From contig NC_079889.1 in assembly GCF_029227915.1 (NCBI RefSeq), forward strand, positions 2,048,001 through 2,108,000: a DNA stretch of 60,000 bases. Reading direction: 5' to 3'. The notes under the pieces are model-generated. The model made no database searches. It was not told where the DNA came from and saw only the letters and a program-made list of their open reading frames with translations. Source of the stretch: Hydractinia symbiolongicarpus. Its lineage: Eukaryota; Cnidaria; Hydrozoa; Anthoathecata; Hydractiniidae. The position numbers were made by a program, and so were the translations under genes. This document shows positions 22,665-35,097 of the stretch, one piece after another. Numbering within the stretch: the first letter of the stretch is position 1; the number at the start of each line of letters is the position of its first letter.

Positions 22665-24552
22665 GAAATTATTTTTTTTTACAATAAATAATTAGATATA
22701 AATTCGCCTACCGCAACAACACTGTACACTCATTATTTTAAAAAAAGGAGAGGAACTAACTAAAACTGCCCATGTCATTCTTAGAATAAAAAAAACTTGA
22801 GAGGGAAATTACATTATCGACAAGTTAGGAAAGTAGAAAATATATATCTATATATATGAAAATGACCTCTTTGAGTTGGGCCACGGTAGTATATGAAGAA
22901 GAGAGTATTAAAAATTGCTATGTAAGGAAACATTATATCAGGTAAAAAAAATTTTGGAACAGAAAAATATTTTCTTGGAATCGGAAAATCGTCTACCCTC
23001 ACCTTCTTATCATTTGTGGCAACAAAAATAAAGGCTCCTTTAAAGATTAAAAAAATATACGCTAGCTAGATATCAATAAATTGTTTAAGTACCCCTCCAA
23101 ATCAACTTCCGTTCCATTAATTGATTTTGAATAAAATATGATCCTGAATTATCTTACGTTACAAGGCTTGGAAAATTGACTTGATGACAACTAAATAAAA
23201 CTTACCTTCTTCGATCCTTCGATTGTATTTTGAAGGCATTCGTGTTACAGATATGCACAAAGATTCATTAAGAATAGCTAAGCATTAACAATACGAATTT
23301 GGAACACATACATAGCTACTCTCAAAAGTATAACTGACAAGTCAGGAGAAGTTTCGCTTTCTCGCTGCTCTGTTTATGATACAGCGAGCGCCGGATTTAA
23401 AACAAGTTAATACCCATAATTTTCTATTGAATTTCTTTTATGTCTACGGCCTGTTTACTTTTATTGGGCACGTAATTGAGTGCAGGAATTTTGTGATTTT
23501 TTTTAACTTTAATTGAAGCATTTTTTGTGAATTTGGAAAAGTATTATTTGTATAACTTAAAAAAAAATATTTAATACTAGCCTAATTCCCGTGGAAGAAT
23601 CCACTTAATCTCTCATTAAACCGAAGTAAGGGATGCCAAACAAAAACATACAACACAGTAACTTGAATTTTCAAAACTCACATTTTAACCTCGACTCTGG
23701 GCTCTTTGTCTCTTTTATAACGGGATGGCACAAAGAGAAAAAAGCCCTAGGATCAAGGTTGTTCAAAATCTGCATTATACTATGTTTATAACCGCTGAAA
23801 CAAAACGTCTAAAAATATAAGCATATCCTTGACCATTATTATGATTGATCAAGCAACTGTATGTGTAATTGTCGGATGAAAGAAAAATTGCAATAACAAT
23901 TACCTTGTTGTTTCGCATCATAGCAACTAATATGTCAAAACAGCTGTCATGTACGAGAACCAGATAGTAGTAATTTTATAAAAAAACTGTGTAGGAAAAT
24001 AGTAAGTCATTGAAACAATTGTTATTTGATTATTTATACTTACTGGTTGTATCTTCTCTCCATTCGTATTTTGCTTACGCTATCCTACTTGCGTTATATT
24101 CTTGCGTGATTCAATTCTAGCAAACTGTTCTTTATTTTGATTGTCAAATTCCTTCTATCCCAAAGAATCCTATCCTGTTTTTCTTACTTCGCTAGTATAT
24201 TTTTACCCCGGAGTGTTGAAAAAAATCACCGTAATCAACATGGTAGATTCATAAAATTTAATGCCCCCTGTTTTTCTCACAATGAATTTCATAAAAGCCT
24301 CCATGCAAAGCGTGAAGATAAATTATTAAAGCGTGAAGATAAATTATGAGAGTAAATTGGAATTCGTTATTAACATGAACATTTTTGTAAAAATAGCACT
24401 TTTTTGCCTCCGTCGTAATTCTTGAAACATCAATATTTTGAGCATCATAATTCTTAGCCAAGTTCACAGTTACGTGAACTAAAGTGAGAAATTCTGCAGT
24501 AGCTGAGTAGAGAAAGAGAAGTTACTTGTTGACAATATGTCTTGTCTTACAG
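22665..24552. other. Intergenic upstream of the transporter gene
   Basis: AT-rich sequence with no recognised gene. A Helitron-like hairpin relic occurs near 23,577-23,606 (CCCGTGGAAGAATCCAC). A 21-bp direct duplication (GCGTGAAGATAAATTAT) occurs at about 24,310-24,348. The transporter promoter or a 5' UTR exon may lie here but cannot be identified by eye. Confidence 0.5.
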
Positions 24553-24570
24553 ATTTGACACTTGTGGAAA

Positions 24571-27500
24571 ATGAACCTAAAGCAAAAACTTAAGAATTTG
24601 GTTTATGGCGACAAAATCACACCATTGCCGACTGGAACTGCACTTGTTTTATTTATCACACTGGTAACTTATTTTTAGTGTTTTAGGCAACTCGAACTCG
24701 AAGAAAATAATCTTTGGCATATTTTATGATAAGTCGCCAATTGACTCAACCAGAGGGCCTGTTATAAATGATAACATAATGGTTGTTAATAAACGGATAC
24801 TGACCGGCTTTGATGTTGTCCTGTGAAATACAAAGCCCCATTTCAAAACTACAGACAGAGCTTACAAGGTCTGTGCCCTCATCAAGGACTTTGTTTTGTA
24901 CGGACCAACATCAAAACCGGTCAGTATCCGTTTTATTCCCTGACTGTATCTTATCTGAAAACAAACATTTCTTTGTGAACAAAAAACAACAAATATATTT
25001 CTTAACTTCAAAAACGCATGCATGTTCGATTTTTATACTTTTGGAATTTAAGATCGTTTGATTTTAAACTTCTGTAAGTTTACAAAACAAATTCGAATCA
25101 TCACGAAAAGATGGTTTTCGGTGAGCTACTTTTATGTCTTTCGTGTGCTATGGAAACATTTTTATTTGTTTACGTTTTTATGTTACCATTTTAATAATAG
25201 CTTCCCAAACCGGTTAGTATGCCTCCATTAAAAGCCCTGTTTTAATAAGTCGTAAGCCAATCAAGTCATCAGATTTTTTCATACTACCTAGTATCAGTCA
25301 GGTTATCATTGATTTTAACTTTTAGCTTCTTGGATCAATAATTGTAACAATGGTCTTTTCGTTTCTACCGGAATTAGTCAAGGTAAATTATTACTACGTA
25401 GTTCTGTCATGCAATAATATTCTTGCGTTTATTTTTTCGTTTGTTTTTCTTTAGTCATTTGGTGTATCTGACGTGGGGACAGGTGATTTTCATTCGTTAA
25501 TATACACTAATTAATCATATCTTTCACAAAATCCAGGCTGCAACAAAAATTACAAAATAGTGTATCAATAGCCGCTGTAATCCCTGTTTTTAAAGAGCAT
25601 TTGTGTAATACACGTGTTGGACTTCAATAATAAATTCAAGTATAATTCTCTTATCGCATAGTAATAAAGTCGGTTGATTAAAATGCCTTTATTTCAATGT
25701 CCCATACAACAGGAATATACTAATATACAAAAAAAAAAAAAGATAAACAACAAAAAGTCACAATATCTTCCCAAGTGCTGCCAAGATAATGGATCGAGTA
25801 GGACTTAAACCCACGAGCTCTGGCTTGTCGGGTGATTGGTCTACCGACTGCGCTATCGATCCGAAGCTATCTAGCACATGTAGTAGACGAGGCGAGGATA
25901 CTACCTCCTTACAACATACGAAGAGAGCAACGCGTATGTCATCCTTGCGTCATACCTTTTTACTTCAATGTACCAACAAGATATTATCGAATGATGCATA
26001 ACCGGATCTTAAGTACCAAGTTTACTTATACCCACATATCCACCGTTCTTCTTATAACAACTAAAGGAGTAGTGAATATTAAATTCTTCCATAATGGATT
26101 TTCTTCCCTCAGATTAAACTAGTACTTTCTTTAATCGCAAAATTCATAGGGTTTTTATTTAAGTTCTTAACAGTAATATGTAACACTAGGCGGTGCCCGG
26201 TGGATAAATCCACGGATTTGTCCGTCTTTTATTTACCGCATTTCTTTGCCTCGCTACGGCGATTACCACTTTGCGTTAGAAAAGACGTATACAGGTATTA
26301 CTAGTCGTTAGCCCGTGGAAAATCCACGGGTTTGCCCGTCCTTTTTATACCGCATTGCGTGCTTCTCGCTATTGCGCAGCTAAGCTACCATTTTGCGTGA
26401 CAGACAGACGTATCCGGGTATTAAAATATAGATAATATAGAAGAAAACACTAACCTCTTCTTTAGGTTATTATGCCGGCTTAATTGGCTCAGCTTTATTC
26501 GCCGGTCGTGCATTCTCAAGGTGAGATTTGTTTTAAAAATTCTATAATAATGACATTGCTTTAAAAATTTGAAGTTTTATATTAAAACTTTTGAATAAAA
26601 CGGTTAAATAATAATGCAAACTTAGGAAATGACATGTCAATATGATTAGTGATTGTCAACATAGACAGGAAATCAATGTGTTTAGCTTTAATTGCATATA
26701 GCTATGACTAACATACTGGCTTATTACACCACCTAATCTCTCCATGAAATGGCACAACAGATATGGATATGATAATGTTATGTTAAAAGCAACATAAAAG
26801 AATGCTGTACATACACAAATATATGAGGTAGCTCATCTGATAAGCATTTGGCGGTGAACTTTATATCTGAAATAACAACACAGAAGAGTGATTGAATAAT
26901 ACAAATATTATCATGTCACGAACAAGTGACTTTTTTAGGCTATTTTCCCACAGCTACAGCTGTCATCGAAGGGAATTAATGAACAAAAAAGTGGTAACAT
27001 TTTTAAAGACAAAGAACAGTAATTAAAGGTTGATAAATGGGGAGGAGGTCTAGAAATTGTGTTTATTAAGGTTCTTTACTAAGATAAATTGAGACAACAT
27101 ATCCATGTTGTCAGTTAATCTACATTCTTGTAAATTTTTGTTAAAATGATACTTGTGTTATCAGCAATATACTTTTTACATTAAAACTTGACAACGTTAA
27201 GTGTAGCTTTTCTTTTTGAGTAAGAATTCACGAAGTTATCAAACACTGTTTTGCAGGAACTCGCATTTTTGGCAAACATTTGGTATCATAATCGCGTGCC
27301 ACTTGCTGCAACAAACACGATAAACAGGTACTAGCCTACCTGCAGACATGCTATCCTGCTGCGCGCTTTGCCTTGTTCTACCTACTTTTTTACATGTTTG
27401 TACGGTGGAAAAAGTATAAAACCTGTGAAAAATATCATTATTGCCACCATTTTTCAACGTGATCTCAGAATACTTTGTTTCTTCTTGCTGTAACAGTAAT

Positions 27501-30500
27501 AAGAGCTTTTAGGACAACATCCCTTGGCGAAGAACAAAGAATTTTCTAGTAGGCAAATTGTTAATGCATCTCGGTAATTTTTTTTCACAAATCCTGCACG
27601 TGAAAATCCATCAAAGACAGTAGGGCGAGACGCTTTTTTGTTTATTCATTTCTGTGGATTAATTAACACTACTAAAAGGAACTGAAAATAGTCTTCAATT
27701 GCACATATGGGCAAAACAAAGACTTCTTATTATAACTATAACAATGTGACACACTTTCCTTGTCAAACCTCAAAAGTTGCTCAATATCAAGTTTAAAACA
27801 AACGGTCCCGCATTAAATTCTCATCCAAAAGGTATAAGAATTCCAGGGGTGGCACACCGCAAGACATGGTGCACCAAATGCTTACCAGTAATGCAATCTT
27901 TTTGGGTAACTGATTAAGTCTATCTGTTATGTATTTAGCCTATTCTGGGGTTATTTGGCCGATGTAAAAGGCAAAAAATTTGCAACCATCCTGTCTGCCA
28001 CAGCATTATCAATCACCACATTGGCATTTGGATTTAGCACAAGATTTACTTGGGCTTTAGTGACGCGATTTCTACAAGGCATTTTTATGGGTAATTACTT
28101 TCTCTTTTCTTGTTAGTAACTGATTGATTGATTGATTTAATTTATTTACCGTCGGTTATTATATACAATAGTTCTTTAAAAAAAATAATATTTTGCAAAA
28201 AACTAATCAAAACCGACCAAATATTTTTATATATTTACAATTTAGATGAAAACTATAATAAATGAATAATGAATAAATAATAAATAAAAGATAAACATTC
28301 CCCCTCTCCCATTTTCGTATTGATTACGCAAGTTATGGAATCAATTGCCGACACTCTGTGCATGAACAGTGACAGCCAGTCCATTTTTTAATCATTTGCT
28401 TAAATTTAACTAGATCTTCGCAACTCTTCGTATGAAAAGGAAGTTTATTCCAAACTTTTGGGGCTAAACATCGCAAACTGTTTAGACCAAAGGTGCTTGT
28501 TTTTACACTGATGGTTTTTAGGTTGTTCATGTTTTGACTTCTTACTGGCCTATCAGTTTCCTCAAAAAGGAAAATATCTTTCATGAAAGAAGGACTGATG
28601 TTTCTCCGAATTTTAAATATTTCTATGCATAAATATCTATGCCTTAGTAATTCCATATAATGTTTATTTGGGGGGCAATCAACTGGTCTTGCGTCATCAT
28701 GAATAAAACTTAAAGCCCTGTTGTGGAGTTTTTCAATTTTCAAAAGAGATTTCGAAGAAGAGAAATGCCAAACTAAGGGACAATAATTAAAATTTGCATA
28801 CACGAAGCTTTGTGCTAAAATAGATCTTGTTTGCAAAGATAGTACATTTTTAAATCTAAATAATGTATTCAGCTGGGCTGAGGCTTTTCGACAAAGATTA
28901 CTAATGTGCAAGTTGAAATTTAATTTATCATCAATTGTTACTCCTAAAAGTTTTACGGACCTTTCTGATTGTATCACTCTATCGCCAATGTTTATATCAA
29001 GGTTCGAGTTATCAATTTTGGCTCTTGATAGAAGGATCGAATGAAATTTGTTTGGATTTGCTATCATTTTGTTATTATTTAACCAAGAAAGGGCAATATC
29101 GGATTCCCTTTCTAAAGTCTTAATGAGATTTTTAATAGTGTTTGAATAAGCTGATATCGTATTGTCGTCTGCGTAATTATGTAGGTCACTATTTACAATA
29201 AAATAAAATAAATCATTCATAAATATATTAAAAATAATTGGGCCCAACACAGAACCCTGAGGCACACCTGACAAAATTAATTCAAATATACTACACTCCG
29301 CATTTACTCGTGTGGATTGTTCTCTGTTTGTAAGATCCGATAGAATATACTCAAGTGATTTTACATCAAAACCGTAAGCATTAAGTTTGGCTATAAGTAG
29401 ATCGTGGGGGACACAGTCAAAAGCTTTTGATAAGTCCATTAATATTGAACCAACCACATAATTTAGATCCAGTTTTTGATCTATATCTAGTATATCTACC
29501 TTACTATGTCATTGTAAACGAAAGTAAAAGTTAATATAATTGCTTAAAATATAAAGGCGTCCACTATCATGGATTTTTGAGACCTACCTCAAACTTTCAT
29601 ATATATTTTTTTGTGAGTATATATTATGATATCAACCGAAACATTGGACTGTTTTATATGAAAACATTTTTGTTTCTTCAGGAGTAAATGTGACTACAAA
29701 GGCTATGATGGCAGACGTTTGTGATGACACTAACCATGTAAATTGTTTTCCTGCAAAATTACCTTTAACTCGAAGTATGCGCAAAGTGACGGCGTACGTT
29801 TATTCAGGCATCACTTTCTTTCTAAATGTTGACTCTTGTTTTTGTTAAATCTCCACCAATTGTTTTCTCAAAGGGTATTTTCTTTAAAATCTTTTTTAAG
29901 AAAAAAACGAAAAATATCACTGTTCTTCTTTTCGTGTATTTCTATCGTTGTTCTATATATCTGATAAGTTTTGTGGCACTATCAAATATTATTAAGAGCA
30001 CTTAATGAAGACTAGGTTTTTTGTGTGTTTACGAGACAAAATTTATGTAGAACTAATACTAGTTCCGGTGGTGTTAATCAAATATATTTCCTGACACCCA
30101 TGTTTGTAATGAGTCATTTTATCATTATGACATGCACTGGTGGGCATTTAATCTTTGAGATCACGACCCCTTCCCCCAATTTTCAGCGGTACGTAGACCA
30201 AAAAAAAGTTATTAATATGTTAATGTTGTATATTTTATCTGCCAATGCAACGATTGGGAATCCATCACAAAAAATTCAGGTTAGATTTTATGAACAGAAA
30301 TGATCTAGCCGCAACCTTGTAACTTCGAAACTGCGTAGCAATTTTTTTACTGCCGGCGTGTAGTATCGTGACACTATTATTCGTCCAACCCTAACTATAA
30401 TTTGCTTATTTGACAGAAAATGTTCTTGTAATAAATACTTTGGAATTGCTTAAGCTGTGTTGATGAAACTTGACACAAATATATGAGATAGCGTAAAAAC

Positions 30501-33500
30501 GTTAGTATATTTGGTACATCTTAGTTGCTTTAACACTTTTTCATGAACATCTTTTTTTAGGCATTAGGGATGACGTTACTAATGAGTACTTACTCCGCTG
30601 GAATTGTCCTTGGACAAAGCATTGGAGGTATCAAGTTAATATATAATGTTGCAAAAACTAGTTTTACTGTAAAATGCAAAGCCAGAGACTAAAAGTAGAG
30701 ACCAAGCTTGATCTTTTATCCTAATAATATTAAATTCGATCGTGTATTTTCTTCTTCTTTTTTCGTGACCTATAATTAAATCTCTCATTTCCTTACTGGT
30801 CTTTGGACCAAATGCATCCAAGTAATAAAACCAGCCGGTTTCGACTGCAAACGCAAAGTACTTGTCAGCTCAGTCTTTCCTTTTGACCTTAATCTTTGTT
30901 ATGCAATGCACTTTTAAGATAACATTTATGTTCGGAATGAAACAGCTTGTCCATAATAATTTAATTCTTATTTACAGCTTTTTTGGCGTTTCCTGCAGTA
31001 CACTATCCGCAAGTATTTACAAAAGGTATATTATTTTATTTCAATATCAAGTGGAAGGGTTTGTAGTGCAGAAGACTATGATCTTTCCTACAAAATAAAA
31101 CACTAATCAAAAATTATATGGGGTCATACTCCTAGCAGTTATGCCTTTGGAGAGGCTGTGTTTCTCAGTACACATCTTTAAATGGGTGGATTTGTAGAAT
31201 AACTGTCGTTGATAGACTAACAAGGCCTATTTTCTTTTACCATTTGCCAAAAGAGGTGCATACAGAAGTTTTTTCTCCACTTATTTGAACCTGAGAGCTG
31301 ATTGTTTTTAGATTCGCTGTTTGATCGTTATGGTGTTCTTCTTCCTCAACTTGCCTTGGTGGTTTCTTTCGCTGTGTTAATTCCTGTTGCTGTTTACATT
31401 CTACCTGATGATAAAAGGTAAAGCGAAATAACATTTAGTGTTACAACTATATCACACATTTGCTATTGTAAAACACACATTCGTTTTGTGAACCATTCTT
31501 ATTGACAAAAACCATGTCCTCGTTACATACACTATAACCAATATCTCTTGTTGGTTTGTGTGTTTTGCTTGCTTGCTTGATCGCGCTCCCCCTTGTTTCT
31601 TTGTTTGTTTGCTTATGCGAAGCTTTTATGTCTACACGTTGTATTATTATCAACATGCGTACAGTGAAGATATGATTTTGACTTAGGCGGAAGAAAGAAG
31701 TTCTAACTAATACGGAGGAACAATCTCAAACTGATCTGTTGCTTCAAAAGAGTTCAGGTATAGGTTTTAAGAAATTTGGGCATTACCTGCCTGAAATTTA
31801 CATATAACCTGAGAACTGTTTCTGTCAATCTAAATGTTAATTAAGTGTAAAAAATAAAATGACACCAACTTTAGTTAATTTTAACACTTGATTATATTAA
31901 ATACATTGCAGACACGACAAAGCCTTACAGTAATTCAAGATCAAAGATCCTAAAATTAACGCGGTATGTTTTATGTTGTGTTTTTTTTGACAGACCTTGG
32001 AAAGTACACATAACTCTTGCCACATAGTTTTTTAGTAAAAGCAAGGTATACTATATTATTGTGAAAAGTGGACGTGTTTTAACCGTCTTTCTAAATTGCA
32101 AATGACATTAATTTAAAGATACGACAGATTAAACATGAACTTATATTATTGCAGCAACACTAAACGCCGTTGAAGTGTATTGGAAGGATTCACAGCTAGT
32201 CCTAAACAAACATTTTTTAGGCAAAATTAAATAATTTAGAAAAACATGTTTTAATTGTTTATTGGAATTTCTTGCATCTAGTAACAAATCTTGTCTTATG
32301 ACCTGGCTTTTGTGTGGAACCTATCGTCCAATTGCGATCGCTTATGACGAGATATTTTCTGTGTTCGCAGCCACATCTAAAAAATACGGTAGAACGAGAT
32401 TCCTATCATTATTATGACAGCAGGAAACAAAACAAAGTTTTCTTGAGAATAACCCCTTTTATCTTTCTTTCTTGCTTAGGTGGATTTGAGTTTACCACTG
32501 CAAACATTGGCGTAGCGCTACTTTTAGTAGCAATCATCAGTACCTTCGTTGAAATACCTACAGCTACATGGGTAGGTAATTCTTCTTTCCTAAATTAAGT
32601 CTGGCTCCACTAAGATACGTGACAACGTGTTAGAGCTGCATTTTGTTCAAAAGTTTTAATTCATTGTTTGTACTTTTTTTATTCAAATTGACAACAAATT
32701 ACTTAAACGTTTTTTTAACTTTCTTAATGAAAATGCTAACAAACATTTTTGTAATACGAAGCATAATAAATAGTAAAAAAGACTAAAAATGCTGTCTTTA
32801 ATCCAGAATCTTGCTATACTTTGGCTGACCAACAGAAGCGAGTTTTATAATATTGAATTTTATTTATTTTTTATTATAGCTTATTCGCAAATATGGCTCG
32901 AAAAAAGTAGGTTGTTTGTTTTTATAGAATTTACAAAAAAAATTCGTTAAGTGTGATTTTCCTAAACCTGACAATGTTTAGGGGAAAATGTTTTACGTGG
33001 GTTTTTGATGCCTATTTCATTTGTAGTGCACGGTGTGTCGCAGAGTCGAAATGATTTACATCTTCCTTCAAAATATTTCAAAATGCAAGTGCTACGAAAT
33101 TGACTGGTTTCTAATGTTCTTATTTTTAGATCTTTATATACTGTACAATACTTCAGTCATTGTTGTTTCCGGTAGTTGTTATTCTAACACAAATTTCAAA
33201 TGTGTAAGTCTTTTTTGTTGGAGGCAATGCTGGTTGTTTATATTCTTCTATAGGGTTCTGATAAACCTTTCATAGAGTAGTGGTTAACCTGTCGGGTTAG
33301 TCTATGGGATTGTTTACATTTCTATGGGGTTTTGGCCGGCCTACTACAGGAATGATTTCTATGGGTTGTGGTTACCCTATGTGGCCAGTGTTGGTTGCGG
33401 TGAGCCATAAGAACTTAAAAGTAGACTAGCAGACATTGGAGATGAGTAGAATAGGGTTAAACGGATTTTTACCAAGATTAGCAAGATAATCTAGGATGGA

Positions 33501-35097
33501 TTTTTGGTTCCTCTTACCTTTTAATAAATTGAGACTAAGTAATTCTAGTGTTTCATATAACCGTGATGGATAACTGTTTTATTATGCGTCATATCAAAGA
33601 GATTTAAAAAGAGAAAAAGACACATCTAAGCAACATTCATTTAAATTCTATGCAAATTTCACAGCGTCAGTTAAAAAATTGATAAATCTTTTAAAAAATT
33701 TAATCCAGAAGGGGTTGTATATTGGTACGTATATTTTTCATTAAAGTTACCGAATTTTTGGTATAGAATCGGTCTTCGGTGACTATTGTTTCTTTCATAG
33801 TGCAAAAGAAAAGATGAATCATTTGTTACTATATTTAATTATGCGTTTTTTGTTGGGTGGTTATATACCTTTATTTCTTCGCATTTTTATATCCTGAGAA
33901 TGTTTTTTTATTTTTATTTTACCATTTTACCATTTTAAACGATCAACTTACGAAAGAAACGAGTTTCTACCACTAGAAAAATAATTTATAATTTATGCAG
34001 AAATAAAAATGGGCAACGGTTACTTTTGTAATTTACGGACGGACAGACGTATACGGGTATTATAATATAGATTAAAGATGAGGCTATTGTTAAACTACAA
34101 AACTTTGAACCTACCAAGATATCATACTACTTAAAAGTTTTGATATTAAGTGAATTTGCAAAATATCTCAAGTAATAATTTATACTAACTACCTTATTAC
34201 ATCATTAATGATAATGTCATAAGGTCAGCACAAAATCTTTGAAGCATAATATCTTGAGAACGAGAAGAGATTTTTAAAAAATTCCAAAAATTATTCTTCA
34301 CAACATATAAAAAAAATCATGTTTGAGCCAGGAATCCCCATAAGGGAAACTAGGGTGTCATTGTATTTTTTTTTATATAGTACATTATTTTGGTTTGTTA
34401 TAATTTTAGTGCTGACGATCATACGACTCTGCGTGGAAGGTTCTGCAATAACGATAGCTTTATTTTTAAATAATTCCGTCGAAGCAGATTTGACGTGTAC
34501 AGCTAACGGCATCGGGATGACAGTGTCGGCTATTGGGAGGTAAACTAAAAATTATTTACATGATACTATATAGCTGCTTTTGTCAAAATAAGTCGGAACG
34601 ATTTAAACCTGTTAAAAATAGACATATTATTTATTTTTGCGATATATTTACCGAATTTATGTCAGAAAACACCAGGGGCGTATTTAATTAGTTCTTTAAG
34701 AGATACCGTAGGAGGCCAATGAAAGAAAAAAAACCTTTGCTGATAAATGTCTACAATTGTCTCGTTTTCGGCTTGAACTTATTCAATTGCGCAGTCGCAT
34801 ATTTTATTAATTTAGCTTAATTGGGAGATCGTAATTCAAGAGACCGTAATTTTTTTGTTACATATGGCGCCTCTTATTATATTTAGGACCATTACCCCGT
34901 CGTTATTTGGATCGCTATTTTCTTGGTCACTTCACAATGTTGAAAAGACCGCAAGACATGAACAAGCTCTTCGTTTCCCATTCAATCAATACTTTGCTTT
35001 TTTTATTTTAGCTTTTTGTGGAATAGCTAGTGCATGTGTTTGTCTGCATATGCCAAATAGCATTAACTATAAAAAAAAGATTGTAGAACAAACTTAA
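24571..35097 (+). CDS. ZIFL-like MFS transporter, complete 17-exon gene (484 aa)
   Basis: Coding exons: 24571-24663, 25326-25382, 25455-25482, 26466-26520, 27939-28090, 29682-29737, 30561-30627, 30978-31025, 31312-31417, 31687-31757, 31912-31963, 32282-32388, 32480-32571, 32880-32906, 33130-33203, 34381-34539, 34887-35097. All introns are GT-AG, every phase joins, and the total is 1,455 nt. An in-frame TGA at 24,556 precedes the ATG. The protein has about 12 hydrophobic segments. MFS motif A, GYLADVKGKK, is at residues 82-91, and a motif C-like GIVLGQSIGG at 161-170. ZIFL-type signatures are GYYAGLIGS near 60, YDEIF at 283, FTTANIG at 302, LFLNNSV at 389 and ANGIGMT at 403. The charged loop at about 220-260 is the usual central cytoplasmic linker. 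Plant ZIFL proteins are membrane proton-coupled carriers; the substrate here is unknown. The last three exons lie in repeat copy 2. Confidence 0.93.
24664..25325 (+). other. Intron 1 of the transporter gene
   Basis: 662 bp between exon 1 (31 residues, ending ...LVLFITL) and exon 2 (starting LLGSIIV...). The join is phase 0. It hosts the MITE-like element at 24,791-24,933. A partial sequence resembling that element's end occurs near 25,207-25,222. Confidence 0.85.
24791..24933. mobile_element. MITE-like element with ~30-bp terminal inverted repeats
   Basis: The left end AAACGGATACTGACCGGC continues to about 24,822. It is the reverse complement of the right end (about 24,902-24,933), with one mismatch and one indel. 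The interior of about 80 bp has no coding potential. It lies in transporter intron 1. A clear target duplication is not visible; AATA/TATT flanks extend the palindrome. Confidence 0.75.
25791..25862 (-). pseudogene. tRNA-like relic in transporter intron 3
   Basis: The minus-strand 72-nt unit has a perfect acceptor stem (GGATCGA/TCGATCC) and a T arm (GTGGG TTTAAGT CCTAC). The D stem is broken (GCGC/GACC) and the anticodon stem does not pair. The loop would place GAC as anticodon after C33, not U33. It is tRNA-sized but not functional. A T-run of 13 lies downstream of its 3' side (A-run at about 25,729-25,741 on the + strand), as expected for a Pol III-derived insertion. Confidence 0.6.
26186..26432 (-). 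mobile_element. Two tandem Helitron-like units in transporter intron 3
   Basis: On the minus strand the pair starts TCTATATTTTAATACCCGG (preceded by A) and ends with a CCGTGGATTTATCCACCGG hairpin and CTAG (followed by T). The internal boundary is at 26,300/26,301, where CTAG of the second unit abuts the truncated start of the first. The family is the same as at 10,376-10,548 and 42,954-43,728, of the shorter subtype. Confidence 0.7.
28122..29510 (-). mobile_element. 5'-truncated CR1/L2-like LINE in transporter intron 5
   Basis: Inserted antisense to the transporter in the intron between 28,091 and 29,681. The 5' end begins within the RT domain (near 29,510). The 3' end carries an (AATC)n tail at about 28,122-28,142 (GATTGATTGATTGATT on the + strand). 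It contains one long uninterrupted frame, described separately. The sequence after 29,510 returns to ordinary intron. Confidence 0.88.
28333..29457 (-). CDS. LINE reverse transcriptase, C-terminal 374 aa fragment
   Basis: An uninterrupted frame containing LMDLSKAFDCVPHD (residues 6-19, first catalytic Asp), SGVPQGSVLGP (63-73) and the catalytic box YADDNT (95-100). A LLGVTIDDKLNF thumb-side motif and a C-terminal Cys-rich end (CHCSCTEC) follow. The fingers, endonuclease and ORF1 are missing through 5' truncation, so it cannot retrotranspose alone. The start is a convenience; the frame continues upstream to about 29,505. No stops or shifts over 374 codons indicate a young insertion. It is closely related to, but clearly not a copy of, the LINE at 44,764-49,434. 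Confidence 0.9.
   Translation of the reverse strand: MVGSILMDLSKAFDCVPHDLLIAKLNAYGFDVKSLEYILSDLTNREQSTRVNAECSIFELILSGVPQGSVLGPIIFNIFMNDLFYFIVNSDLHNYADDNTISAYSNTIKNLIKTLERESDIALSWLNNNKMIANPNKFHSILLSRAKIDNSNLDINIGDRVIQSERSVKLLGVTIDDKLNFNLHISNLCRKASAQLNTLFRFKNVLSLQTRSILAQSFVYANFNYCPLVWHFSSSKSLLKIEKLHNRALSFIHDDARPVDCPPNKHYMELLRHRYLCIEIFKIRRNISPSFMKDIFLFEETDRPVRSQNMNNLKTISVKTSTFGLNSLRCLAPKVWNKLPFHTKSCEDLVKFKQMIKKWTGCHCSCTECRQLIP
33130..35097 (+). other. Transporter exons 15-17 that are duplicated in copy 1
   Basis: Exons 33,130-33,203, 34,381-34,539 and 34,887-35,097 match 104-177, 1,362-1,520 and 1,868-2,078. Exon 15 is identical in protein. Exon 16 has I/F and L/I replacements within a few bases of each other, and exon 17 has one S/P replacement. 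Splice sites and frame are kept in both. Confidence 0.92.

Noticed and set aside
31237-31434. Minus frame rich in Gln and Lys
   Set aside because: It is the complement of transporter exon 9 (31,312-31,417).
32156-32220. Possible transporter exon after ATTGCAG at 32,155
   Set aside because: In the required phase it meets a TGA after six codons. The acceptor at 32,281 gives a clean exon encoding the expected helix and YDEIF motif.
33027-33090. Possible transporter exon starting at the TTTGTAG just before 33,027
   Set aside because: Joining it from exon 14 gives no in-phase exit to exon 15, whereas joining exon 14 directly to 33,130 keeps frame and matches the family.
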